5,967 nucleotides of DNA from Moraxellaceae bacterium UBA2031 (GTDB lineage: Bacteria > Pseudomonadota > Gammaproteobacteria > Pseudomonadales > Moraxellaceae): NCBI GenBank assembly GCA_002333145.1, contig DDBN01000124.1, positions 15,929 through 21,895 on the forward strand, written 5' to 3'. Made by a program: the position numbers and the translations under genes. Positions 1-5,967 of this stretch are shown in pieces; position 1 is the stretch's first letter, and each line of letters starts with the position of its first letter. The notes under the pieces are model-generated. The model was not told the origin of the DNA. It searched no databases and saw only the letters and a list, made by a program, of their open reading frames with translations.

Positions 1-101
1 CCATTAGTTGCTTCAAGCACTTGATGACTATTTTTTTCTAGAATCTCGCGGAATCGATATGTCTCTGTTGGAGAGTCATCCACGATAAGAATACGCGCCA
101 T
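1..101 (-). CDS. pilH: PilH-like response regulator of twitching chemotaxis, 5' part only
   Basis: Only the first 33 codons lie in the window; the gene continues past position 1. The visible protein begins MARILIVDDSPTE, the classic start of a CheY-like receiver, with the paired acidic residues D8-D9 that help bind Mg2+. The phosphorylated Asp and the conserved Lys lie outside. A GAGG ribosome site at 107-110, five bases before the ATG, supports the start. The gene begins 26 bases after the pilG stop on the same strand, which is the pilG-pilH order of the Pil-Chp system, where PilH works with PilG in controlling the type IV pilus motors and cAMP. The name rests on the N-terminal residues plus this context. 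Another CheY-like regulator is possible but less likely. Confidence 0.85.
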   Translation of the reverse strand, partial: MARILIVDDSPTETYRFREILEKNSHQVLEATN

Positions 102-127
102 ATAAACCTCGGAAAATTCAGTAACTC

Positions 128-517
128 TCAGACTTTAACGCGCACATACTGGCGAATCGTACCTAGCAACTCTTCCTTACTGAATGGCTTGGTCAAGTAT
201 TCATCTGACCCCACAATACGCCCCTTGGCCTTATCGAACAGGCCGTCTTTGGAGGACAGCATGATGACCGGCGTGGCCTTGAATGCGGAGTTGTTCTTAA
301 TCAGAGCGCATGTCTGATAGCCATCCAGACGCGGCATCATGATGTCCACGAAGATGATATCGGGATTGGTGTCGGCAATTTTGGCCAGGGCATCAAACCC
401 GTCTGTTGCCGTAATCACCGTGCAGCCAGCCTTCTGCAGCAGCGTCTCAGCCGTACGACGAATCGTCTTGGAGTCGTCGATGACCATGACCTTCAAACCA
501 TCGAAATTATCTTCCAT
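128..517 (-). CDS. pilG: PilG, single-domain CheY-like response regulator for type IV pili
   Basis: This 129-residue protein is a stand-alone receiver domain with no output domain. Visible active-site residues are D14-D15 (VIDDSKTIRRT), the phospho-acceptor D58 in IIFVDIMMPRLDGYQT, the switch Ser around S88 in VIMLSSKDG, and K110 in YLTKPF. Recalled from the family, long stretches are nearly identical to Pseudomonas aeruginosa PilG, including KNNSAFK and GLFDKAKGRIVGSD; the C-terminal tail is a few residues shorter. In Pseudomonas, PilG is phosphorylated by the ChpA kinase, promotes pilus extension and twitching, and helps activate the adenylate cyclase CyaB. It acts in the cytoplasm at the pilus-bearing pole. 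An AAAGG ribosome site at 526-530 lies eight bases before the ATG. It is the first gene of a leftward unit with pilH, and pilI, pilJ and chpA would be expected beyond the window. Confidence 0.95.
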   Translation of the reverse strand: MEDNFDGLKVMVIDDSKTIRRTAETLLQKAGCTVITATDGFDALAKIADTNPDIIFVDIMMPRLDGYQTCALIKNNSAFKATPVIMLSSKDGLFDKAKGRIVGSDEYLTKPFSKEELLGTIRQYVRVKV

Positions 518-565
518 TAGAACTGCCTTTTTTGCATATGAGGCTTTACTAGCCTGCAGGAGCGA

Positions 566-593
566 ATAACAAAATTCGGGAATGTGCCGTCAC
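566..593 (-). promoter_or_regulatory. Possible sigma-70-type promoter for pilG
   Basis: Reading the minus strand, GTGACG (588-593) and TGTTAT (566-571) are spaced by 16 bases. Each matches four of six positions of the -35 and -10 consensus. Transcription would start near 559, giving a leader of about 40 bases before the pilG ATG at 517. The match is weak and rests on eye inspection only. No better pair was found in 518-771. Confidence 0.25.
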
Positions 594-601
594 TCATTCC
601 C
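578..601. repeat. Perfect 7-bp inverted repeat upstream of pilG
   Basis: The arms GGGAATG (578-584) and CATTCCC (595-601) are exact reverse complements separated by 10 bases. The repeat sits 61-84 bases upstream of the pilG start codon and encloses the candidate -35 box. The centre-to-centre spacing of the arms is 17 bases, a little under two helical turns, so a dimeric transcription factor could bind one face. It could instead form a hairpin if transcribed from further upstream, but no T-run follows on either strand, so it does not look like a terminator. The binding protein is unknown. Confidence 0.4.
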
Positions 602-771
602 TCATTGAGAGAAAAGACGACAGATTGCTTGCGTTGTAGCACAGTTTTTCATGCCCGGCTACAGCGCAAACGGTTAATACCCTTTACCCCTAATCAAACA
701 GGGACAATGGCTTAGCGCAACATTCTGACAGGATACTGCAGGTTGTCGACGCGCGGCAGACCTTCTCGCGC

Positions 772-1542
772 TCACGCCAGCCACCCCTGTTGGCAGGCAT
801 CAATAATTAACTTTAGGCCTGCCACAATCGTCAGCGCCTCAAAAGCCCTCTTAACCAGCCCGCTCCCCCTAAGCAGCGCCCAGTGCGCACCCAGATAGCC
901 ACCTAGCAGCGACCCTGCCAGCAAGGGGGGCAGCCAAGCCCATTGCACGGGCGCCTGCACTGACAGCATCGCCGCTCCCAGTCCGTTCCAGAATAGTCCT
1001 ACCAATACCAAGGTGTAGGATACCGCCCTCACGTAGTCCAAACCGAACCAACGCACCAGCCAGAGCGTCACAAATAGCCCTGTGCCAGATGTCAGCGAGC
1101 CGTTCAAGGCACCTATCAGGAACAGGCCCAATCCGCCTAGCAAAAGCCCCATGGCATCACGATGCCGACGCTCAGCAACCTGCCCCAGCGCAGGGCGGCA
1201 CCATGAGTACACGCCAACTCCCATCGTCAATAGCCCCAGTGCCAGCTCAGCCCACTGATCAGGAATAGACAGAATGACCTGCGTCCCCAGAAGCACTCCC
1301 GGTAAACCACACGCCAGTATGAATATCGCAAAACGCCAGTTAAACCGACCCGAACGCAGGTGCCGGGCCGTTGCTCCCACTCCAAGGGCTACGCTGGCAA
1401 TTTTGTGTGTCGCTAGCGCCACTGGGAAAGGCAGCCCCAACATCAACAATACCGGCAGCTGCAGTAAGCCGGCACCGCCTCCCGCCAAGGCTGACAAGGT
1501 ATTTGCCACAAAGGCAAGAAAAAACAAAACCACGACATCCAT
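772..1542 (-). CDS. TauE/SafE-family membrane permease (sulfite/organic anion exporter type)
   Basis: This is a very hydrophobic protein of 256 residues, normal for the family, with about seven or eight predicted membrane segments separated by short Arg-rich loops. The N-terminal half carries the family pattern: NTLSALAGGGAGLLQLPVLL, then LGLPFPVALATHKIASV with a Gly-rich helix after it. A second, related half begins near GLLLGGLGLFLIGALNGSL, as expected for this duplicated (DUF81) fold. Members move sulfite, sulfoacetate or other small anions across the inner membrane, and the substrate cannot be read from sequence. The frame is open from an ATG at 1563, but the ATG at 1542 is preferred: AAGGG at 1552-1556 lies nine bases upstream of it, and the earlier ATG has no clear ribosome site. 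A GTG at 1545 is also possible. No sulfur-metabolism gene is adjacent. The gene diverges from the next one, with about 67 bases between the starts. Confidence 0.85.
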   Translation of the reverse strand: MDVVVLFFLAFVANTLSALAGGGAGLLQLPVLLMLGLPFPVALATHKIASVALGVGATARHLRSGRFNWRFAIFILACGLPGVLLGTQVILSIPDQWAELALGLLTMGVGVYSWCRPALGQVAERRHRDAMGLLLGGLGLFLIGALNGSLTSGTGLFVTLWLVRWFGLDYVRAVSYTLVLVGLFWNGLGAAMLSVQAPVQWAWLPPLLAGSLLGGYLGAHWALLRGSGLVKRAFEALTIVAGLKLIIDACQQGWLA

Positions 1543-1609
1543 CACTATCAGCCCTTGCCACATACTTTTACACTACGCGTCATTCTGTTTGCCGTTGCCG
1601 GAGCATCCA

Positions 1610-2299
1610 ATGCATCGCCTACAAGTCACCCTCGTGCTAGTGACCCTGCTAGCAGGCACCGCCATGGCGGACTCAAAAGACACTGATAGTGCTCGCTGGT
1701 ACCGTTATTACAACGAGAAAAACCAGCCCACTATTACCGACCGTATTACCGAAGATCACATCAGCCATGGCTATGATGCCCTTGATCGCGGCATGCAAAT
1801 GCTCCGCCATGTGCCGCCACAACGCATACTAACCGCTGACGAACGCGCAGCCGCCAAAGCAGCACGCGCTGCTGAAGCCCAACGCAAAGAAGACGACAAG
1901 CAATTGGTCAGGCTCTATGCACGGCCCATTGATGCTGAGCAGAACCGGGATCGCCAGATCGACTCAATCCAGCTACAGATCGACTTTACCTTAAGCGCAC
2001 TAGCACGCTTGCGTGAGATCCGCACCAAAGAAGCACAACGGGCCGCAGCACTAGAACGCACCGGCAGGCCCGTGCCAAAACCGCTTAGAGAAAGTATCGC
2101 GAACTACGATAAGCAAATACAGCAGCTACAATCCGAGATTCGGATACGCAAAGGCGAACAAGAAAAAGTACAGCAGACTTTTGCGCCCATCATACAGCGC
2201 CTCATTGAGCTGACCGGAATACCCGCAACACAATCACCCGAAGCGAAGGAGCCTGCCTCCAAGCAAGGCATGACTCCGCTGACTGATGGCCGGAACTGA
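1610..2299 (+). CDS. Exported coiled-coil protein with DUF4124-like N-terminus, function unknown
   Basis: The protein has 229 residues. Residues 1-20 form a signal peptide: a basic start (MHR), a hydrophobic core and an AMA cleavage site before D21, so it should be periplasmic or envelope-associated. Residues 29-68 (RWYRYYNEKNQPTITDRI onward to RHVPP) resemble the short beta-rich DUF4124-type segment of many gammaproteobacterial exported proteins, which begins with a Tyr/Trp-containing 'Y-Y-N-E-x-x-Q-P' stretch. Residues 74-190 are highly charged and Ala/Gln/Arg-rich with few helix breakers, and probably form a coiled coil. The tail is Pro/Lys-rich and probably disordered. The start is set by GGAG at 1600-1603, six bases before the ATG, together with the signal peptide. 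The upstream continuation of the frame (from 1274) runs antisense through the permease gene and is rejected. No function can be assigned. Confidence 0.8.
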   Translation: MHRLQVTLVLVTLLAGTAMADSKDTDSARWYRYYNEKNQPTITDRITEDHISHGYDALDRGMQMLRHVPPQRILTADERAAAKAARAAEAQRKEDDKQLVRLYARPIDAEQNRDRQIDSIQLQIDFTLSALARLREIRTKEAQRAAALERTGRPVPKPLRESIANYDKQIQQLQSEIRIRKGEQEKVQQTFAPIIQRLIELTGIPATQSPEAKEPASKQGMTPLTDGRN

Positions 2300-2316
2300 C
2301 ACCGGCCTCACATCAG
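2283..2316. terminator. Hairpin between convergent genes, possible bidirectional terminator
   Basis: GGCCGG (2288-2293) pairs with CCGGCC (2302-2307) across an 8-base loop. Beyond a 4-base bulge, CTGAT (2283-2287) pairs with ATCAG (2312-2316). The hairpin covers the end of the exported coiled-coil gene including its stop codon, and it stops just short of the slmA stop at 2320. Neither strand has a T-run after it, so it is not a standard intrinsic terminator. It may block RNA decay or limit readthrough between the facing genes. Confidence 0.35.
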
Positions 2317-2319
2317 CCC

Positions 2320-2919
2320 TTAAAGCGTTACAAACAGTGTTTGCTGCAAATAGCGCCACTGCGCTTCCCAATACTCTGTTGGCTTGTGCCGGAAGCCGGT
2401 ACGCACAAACTGGCCAAGATGCCCCTCCACCAATGTCAGCAGCAGATTAGCGGCCGCGGCACTGGTGATCACCGTACCTAAATTATCCCTGAGCTCCGCC
2501 TCTCGCAGAACTTGCCGCAACTGAGCCTCCAGACGATCAAAAAACTGGAGGATGCGAGCCTGCAAACGTTCATGCTCGCCCGTCAGCGCGTCACCATTAA
2601 GGATGCGTGATATTCCCGGATTACGTTCCGCAAACACCAGCAATAAAAACATAATTTTTTCGCACCGAGCCCGAGCGTCTTTCTCTTCCTCAAGAACCAA
2701 CGTCACCCGTGAAAATACGACCTCTTCGACAAAGTCGATAAGGCCTTCAAACATGCGCGCCTTGCTAGGAAAGTGCCGATACAGTGCCGCCTCGGTAACA
2801 CCCACCTCCCGCGCAAGTGCCGCCGTGGTGATACGGGCTCCAGGCTGACTCTCCAGCATGGATGCCAATGCTTGCAGGATATGATCCCGTCTCGATATTT
2901 TTTCTTCCGGAGCCGTCAT
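2320..2919 (-). CDS. slmA: SlmA, nucleoid occlusion factor (TetR family)
   Basis: From the ATG at 2919 this is a 199-residue protein, close to the 198 of E. coli SlmA. The N-terminal TetR helix-turn-helix spans about residues 30-56, with ITTAALAREVGVTEAALYRHF and then PSKARMFEGLI, almost as in E. coli. The C-terminal part keeps signature stretches including ERNPGISRIL and EAQLRQVLRE, and further on FVR. SlmA binds specific chromosomal sites, spreads on DNA and disrupts FtsZ rings so that division does not cut the nucleoid. A strong GGAGG (2925-2929), five bases before this ATG, fixes the start. The frame is also open to a TTG at 2946 overlapping the argB stop, which would add nine residues without a ribosome site of its own. 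slmA follows argB by 23 bases and is probably cotranscribed. In E. coli its neighbours are dut and pyrE, so linkage to argB is a different arrangement. Confidence 0.93.
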   Translation of the reverse strand: MTAPEEKISRRDHILQALASMLESQPGARITTAALAREVGVTEAALYRHFPSKARMFEGLIDFVEEVVFSRVTLVLEEEKDARARCEKIMFLLLVFAERNPGISRILNGDALTGEHERLQARILQFFDRLEAQLRQVLREAELRDNLGTVITSAAAANLLLTLVEGHLGQFVRTGFRHKPTEYWEAQWRYLQQTLFVTL

Positions 2920-2924
2920 GCCTG

Positions 2925-2929
2925 CCTCC
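2925..2929 (-). promoter_or_regulatory. Ribosome binding site deciding the slmA start
   Basis: GGAGG on the minus strand sits five bases upstream of the ATG at 2917-2919. It is the best match in the region and argues for the shorter SlmA rather than the TTG-started version. Confidence 0.75.
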
Positions 2930-2942
2930 GCGCGGCGCTCAT

Positions 2943-3863
2943 TCAAACGCTGCGCTTGTCCTTAATATTTTCACGGTTGGAGATAAGCGTGCCCATGCCA
3001 TCATCCGTAAAGACTTCCAGCAACGTTGCATGCGGCACACGTCCGTCAAAAATATGTGCGCTCGTCACGCCGCCTTTAACCGCATCCAGAGCGCAGGCTA
3101 TTTTTGGCAGCATACCCCCATAAATAGTGCCATCCGCAATCAGCGCATCCACATCCGTAGTTGTCAGCCCCGTCAGCACATTCTTCTGCTTATCCATCAC
3201 TCCGGGAATATTAGTAGCCAGAATTAACTTTTCTGCGCCAAGCGCTTCTGCCACTTTCCCGGCAACAAGATCAGCGTTGATGTTGTAAGAGGCGCCATCA
3301 TCTCCTACGCCAATCGGCGCAATTACGGGAATAAAGCCGCCCTTTACCAACACATCGAGCACATCAATTTTAATACCAACCACCTCGCCCACGTGGCCAA
3401 TGTCTAACTGCTCGATACTGCCATCCTCATTGACGCGACTGAGGAACATCTTTTTAGCCCGAATCAGGCCGCCATCCTTGCCGGTCAACCCAATTGCACG
3501 GCCGCCATTCTGATTAATGCGATTAACAATTGCTTTATTGACCTTGCCGCCCAGCACCATTTCCGCGACATCCATGGTTTCGTCATCCGTCACCCGCATG
3601 CCATCAATAAATATCGACTCTTTACCGATACGTTTGAGCAGGTCGCCAATTTGTGGGCCGCCGCCATGCACCACGACTGGATTGATACCAACTGTCTTCA
3701 GCAGCACGATATCTCGGGCAAATGAATCTTCAGAGTCATCTCCCGTCATTGCATTACCGCCGTATTTCACCACAACGGTCTTACCATGAAATCGTTGTAT
3801 ATAGGGCAATGCTTCTGTTAGAACATTGGCAACATTCAATGCAGAGTCACGTGTCAGCGCCAT
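2943..3863 (-). CDS. argB: Acetylglutamate kinase (arginine biosynthesis)
   Basis: This 306-residue enzyme phosphorylates N-acetyl-L-glutamate with ATP, the second step of the acetylated arginine route in the cytoplasm. It is an amino acid kinase. The nucleotide-binding Lys is K33 in VVVKYGGNAM, and the glycine-rich loop is HGGGPQIGDLL at 66-76. R90 lies in IDGMRVTDDETMD, N194 and D198 in SYNINADLVAGK, and K254 in GGMLPKI. These match the catalytic and substrate residues known from E. coli NAGK (K8, R66, N158, D162, K217). The extra N-terminal helix (about residues 1-25, ALNVANVLTEALPYIQRF) is the feature of hexameric, arginine-inhibited enzymes such as that of Pseudomonas, and is absent from the short E. 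coli type, so feedback inhibition by arginine is inferred. GAGAG at 3870-3874 lies six bases before the ATG. The gene starts 16 bases after the algC stop and overlaps nothing essential of slmA. Confidence 0.97.
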   Translation of the reverse strand: MALTRDSALNVANVLTEALPYIQRFHGKTVVVKYGGNAMTGDDSEDSFARDIVLLKTVGINPVVVHGGGPQIGDLLKRIGKESIFIDGMRVTDDETMDVAEMVLGGKVNKAIVNRINQNGGRAIGLTGKDGGLIRAKKMFLSRVNEDGSIEQLDIGHVGEVVGIKIDVLDVLVKGGFIPVIAPIGVGDDGASYNINADLVAGKVAEALGAEKLILATNIPGVMDKQKNVLTGLTTTDVDALIADGTIYGGMLPKIACALDAVKGGVTSAHIFDGRVPHATLLEVFTDDGMGTLISNRENIKDKRSV

Positions 3864-3879
3864 CTTTATCTCTCACTGC

Positions 3880-5967
3880 TCAAAATGGAATTTCAACAGG
3901 GCCGACAACTCCTGCCAGCAAGGCACGAAACCGTGTCTGAACAGAAGCAAGGGCCTCAGGCGTCTTACCTTCAAATCTAGCAACTAGGCAAGGCGAGGTA
4001 TTGGACGCTCGCACCAGACCCCAAGAATCCGGAAACTCAACACGAAGCCCGTCAATGGTAATAATATTGGCATCAGGAAAATTCACACTCTTCTTAATCT
4101 CTTCGATCAACTCAAACTTCCTAGAATCAGGCACAGGGATATTGATCTCAGGTGTTGATGCGTTTTCCGGGAACTCGGAAAAAACAGCATCTGCATTATT
4201 ATCTTCAAGTGAAAGAATCTCGAGGACACGGCCTGCCGCGTAAATGGCATCATCAAAACCAAACCAGCGGTCATTAAAGAAAATATGCCCACTCATCTCA
4301 CCAGCCAATACCGCACCCGTTTCCTTAAGCTTTGCCTTGATAAAGGAATGCCCCGTTTTACTCATCACCGGCCTGCCACCTAGCTGACTGATCAGCACCG
4401 GAAGATCTCTTGTGCACTTCACATCAAAAATGACATCTGCACCGGGGTTAGTCATCAATACATGCTTTGATAACAGCATCATGAGACGATCGGGAAAGAT
4501 ATTTTTACCCGTGGGAGTCACAATACCAATGCGATCACCATCACCATCAAATGCAATACCGATATCGGCATTATTGGCGGCGACTGAACTGATCAGATCC
4601 TCAAGATTTTCCAGCTTACTTGGGTCGGGATGGTGATTTGGGAAGTTGCCATCTACCTCACAAAAGAGCGGCACCACGTCACACCCAATAGCCTCTAGCA
4701 CACGAGGCGCTATGACCCCTGCAACACCGTTACCCGCATCGATAACTACCTTGAGTGGGCGAGCCAGGACGATATCATCACACACACGATCAAGATAAGG
4801 CTGCAAAACACTTTGCTGGCTCCGTTTGCCGGTACCTGCAGAGTAATCACCATTTTCTATTCTTTGCCGCAACGACTGAATATCTTCTCCAGCCAGAGTA
4901 TCGCCGGCAATCATGACCTTAAAACCATTATAGTTTGCGGGATTATGACTTCCCGTTACCATAATTCCCGTTCCAGTTCCGATTGTTTTGGCCGCAAAAT
5001 AAAGCACAGGCGTTGGCACCATGCCGACATCAATGACATCTCGGCCACTGGCCAGAAGCCCCTCAATCAAGGCCGTGCACATTTGTGGACCCGACAAACG
5101 CCCATCACGCCCTACCAGCACAACCTGTTCGCCTCGTGCGAAGGCCTCACTACCAATAGCCAGCCCGATTTTTCGGGCCACCCCTTCCGTTAATCCTTCA
5201 TTAATTACGCCGCGAATATCGTAGGCACGAAATATATCTGCCGGCACTTGGTCCAAAGCGGTCGCCGCAACAGCCTTACTCGCTTCGTTAACACCACCTT
5301 TAAGAGGTGATGGGGCTCCGCCCAGTAAGTCCGCCGAGTCACCCGTGTGTGGAAGCCCTCCAAGATTATCCGCATGCTCTGCCGACTTGCCACCAATCTT
5401 GCCAGCACGCAACTCCGCACCATACTGCTCAATTCTGGCCAATACCGTTGCGCACGCTTGGAAATTCATTTTTGGTCGACTACGCGTACCGTAACGAAAA
5501 TAATTTTCACAAAAATTGTCAAGTGCGCTAGCGTCGGCAAGCAAACGCTTATTTATTAGCAGCAGCATAACCAGCAGCAGTCCGCCGCAGAGCAGCGACG
5601 CCAACACACCCATCCCCAGAATAAGGACAGGAACCGGATTATCACGACCCAGGGTACGAACCGGAGAAAAGTGGACCTCCCACCCCTGATTCAGGGATGG
5701 TGAAGCAATAATTGGCGACTCAACATCAAGGCCTGAGCCCGTTGAAATAATGGTTGCTTTTTCAGCATCATTACGCTGAACCAATTCAAGCGCCCCAGCA
5801 TCCGCAGCAAAACCAGCGAGCGCTGTCGCCAATGGCTTGAATGACATACTAAGAAGCAATACGCCTGCAATCTTGCCATCTTCACGAATCGGCCTGGCAA
5901 ACGTCACCACCTGCTCTTTTTCATAAAAAGAAATTTCTGGCGTGACTTTTTTTCCGGAAGCAACACG
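3880..5967 (-). CDS. algC: AlgC-type phosphomannomutase/phosphoglucomutase with membrane sensor-like extension, 5' end missing
   Basis: The 695 visible residues (numbered from the window edge) form one open frame still running at 5967. The catalytic part begins near residue 244 with IFRAYDIRG and ends at the stop. It has the phospho-Ser loop TGSHNP (Ser about 340), the Mg2+ loop DGDGDR (474-479), the sugar-binding GEMSGH (556-561) and the phosphate-binding RASNTSP (653-659). These are hallmarks of the alpha-D-phosphohexomutases, closest to Pseudomonas AlgC, which interconverts mannose and glucose 6- and 1-phosphates for alginate, LPS and rhamnolipid. Before it come a segment resembling the C-terminal half of a Cache domain (1-105, with FARPIREDGKIAGVLLLSM and a GWEVHFSP end), one transmembrane helix (111-138) and a Gly/Ala-rich linker of about 60 residues. 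A second N-terminal helix is expected outside the window. No ribosome site with an in-frame ATG or GTG precedes the catalytic domain, so separate translation looks unlikely. A GTG at 5910 is internal to the frame. First visible gene of the algC-argB-slmA string. Confidence 0.93.
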   Translation of the reverse strand, partial: RVASGKKVTPEISFYEKEQVVTFARPIREDGKIAGVLLLSMSFKPLATALAGFAADAGALELVQRNDAEKATIISTGSGLDVESPIIASPSLNQGWEVHFSPVRTLGRDNPVPVLILGMGVLASLLCGGLLLVMLLLINKRLLADASALDNFCENYFRYGTRSRPKMNFQACATVLARIEQYGAELRAGKIGGKSAEHADNLGGLPHTGDSADLLGGAPSPLKGGVNEASKAVAATALDQVPADIFRAYDIRGVINEGLTEGVARKIGLAIGSEAFARGEQVVLVGRDGRLSGPQMCTALIEGLLASGRDVIDVGMVPTPVLYFAAKTIGTGTGIMVTGSHNPANYNGFKVMIAGDTLAGEDIQSLRQRIENGDYSAGTGKRSQQSVLQPYLDRVCDDIVLARPLKVVIDAGNGVAGVIAPRVLEAIGCDVVPLFCEVDGNFPNHHPDPSKLENLEDLISSVAANNADIGIAFDGDGDRIGIVTPTGKNIFPDRLMMLLSKHVLMTNPGADVIFDVKCTRDLPVLISQLGGRPVMSKTGHSFIKAKLKETGAVLAGEMSGHIFFNDRWFGFDDAIYAAGRVLEILSLEDNNADAVFSEFPENASTPEINIPVPDSRKFELIEEIKKSVNFPDANIITIDGLRVEFPDSWGLVRASNTSPCLVARFEGKTPEALASVQTRFRALLAGVVGPVEIPF
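5554..5637 (-). other. Predicted transmembrane helix in AlgC
   Basis: About 28 nearly uncharged residues (PVLILGMGVLASLLCGGLL and the following Leu/Val/Met run) end at NKR. The basic residues fall on the catalytic side, so the positive-inside rule puts the mutase domain in the cytoplasm and the Cache-like segment outside. Confidence 0.85.

Larger units (their letters stand above)
518..771. other. Non-coding stretch between the TauE/SafE gene and pilG
   Basis: These 254 bases separate two genes on the same (minus) strand. They hold the pilG ribosome site, the weak promoter candidate and the 7-bp inverted repeat. They also contain a small AGGCT/AGCCT hairpin with a 5-base loop (541-555), which would fall at the start of the pilG transcript. 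I see no intrinsic terminator with a T-run for the permease gene and no convincing small gene. Confidence 0.6.

Noticed and set aside
541..555. AGGCT/AGCCT mini-hairpin as a terminator
   Set aside because: A 5-bp stem with no T-run, downstream of the likely transcription start of pilG; too weak to call.
1543..1563. ATG at 1563 as permease start
   Set aside because: No ribosome site precedes it, while AAGGG lies at a usable distance from the ATG at 1542.
1274..1609. In-frame upstream extension of the exported coiled-coil gene (112 extra residues)
   Set aside because: It lies antisense over the permease coding region, has no family resemblance, and would bury a good signal peptide and ribosome site inside the protein.
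1543..1609. Divergent promoters between the permease and the exported protein gene
   Set aside because: Some -10-like hexamers (for example TACACT near 1569) occur, but no -35/-10 pair with proper spacing on either strand was convincing.
2773..3227. Two overlapping plus-strand frames across the slmA/argB junction
   Set aside because: Both lie opposite well-conserved genes, and their products look like random translation.
4813..5193. Plus-strand frame of 126 codons inside algC
   Set aside because: It is antisense to the strongly conserved catalytic domain and its translation has no recognisable features.
5908..5910. GTG as the true start of algC
   Set aside because: The frame stays open upstream to the window edge with coding-like residues continuing the Cache-like segment, so the start lies outside.

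Overview
The window looks like ordinary chromosome from a gammaproteobacterium of the Pseudomonas / Cellvibrio / Marinobacter kind. The evidence is PilG and PilH regulators closely resembling those of Pseudomonas type IV pilus chemotaxis, a Pseudomonas-type AlgC, an arginine-sensitive-type ArgB and a gamma-specific SlmA. The species cannot be named from the sequence. There is no sign of a mobile element, phage, CRISPR array, tRNA or rRNA.

Layout from left to right. Positions 1-517 (minus strand) hold the start of pilH (cut by the window edge) and all of pilG, the head of a Pil-Chp (twitching chemotaxis) operon that runs leftwards out of the window. Positions 518-771 are a 254-base non-coding stretch with the pilG leader, a tentative promoter and a perfect 7-bp inverted repeat. 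Positions 772-1542 (minus) hold a TauE/SafE-type membrane permease. It is divergent from a plus-strand gene at 1610-2299 for an exported, coiled-coil protein with a DUF4124-like N-terminal segment. That gene converges on slmA, with only 20 bases between the stop codons and a hairpin there.

Positions 2320-5967 (minus) are a tight gene string transcribed algC, then argB, then slmA, with gaps of 16 and 23 bases. It makes a phosphomannomutase/phosphoglucomutase for exopolysaccharide and LPS sugars, the second enzyme of arginine synthesis, and the nucleoid-occlusion division inhibitor. The dut-algC-argB order is known in Pseudomonas, so dut/coaBC may lie just beyond the right edge.

The most notable point is that algC is not the classical ~460-residue soluble enzyme. 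Its frame continues through a linker, a transmembrane helix and a Cache-like extracytoplasmic domain to the window edge with no stop, giving a membrane-anchored, possibly signal-sensing sugar mutase. No clearly novel system is visible. The least understood parts are this sensor-like AlgC extension, the exported coiled-coil protein, and the inverted repeat in front of pilG.
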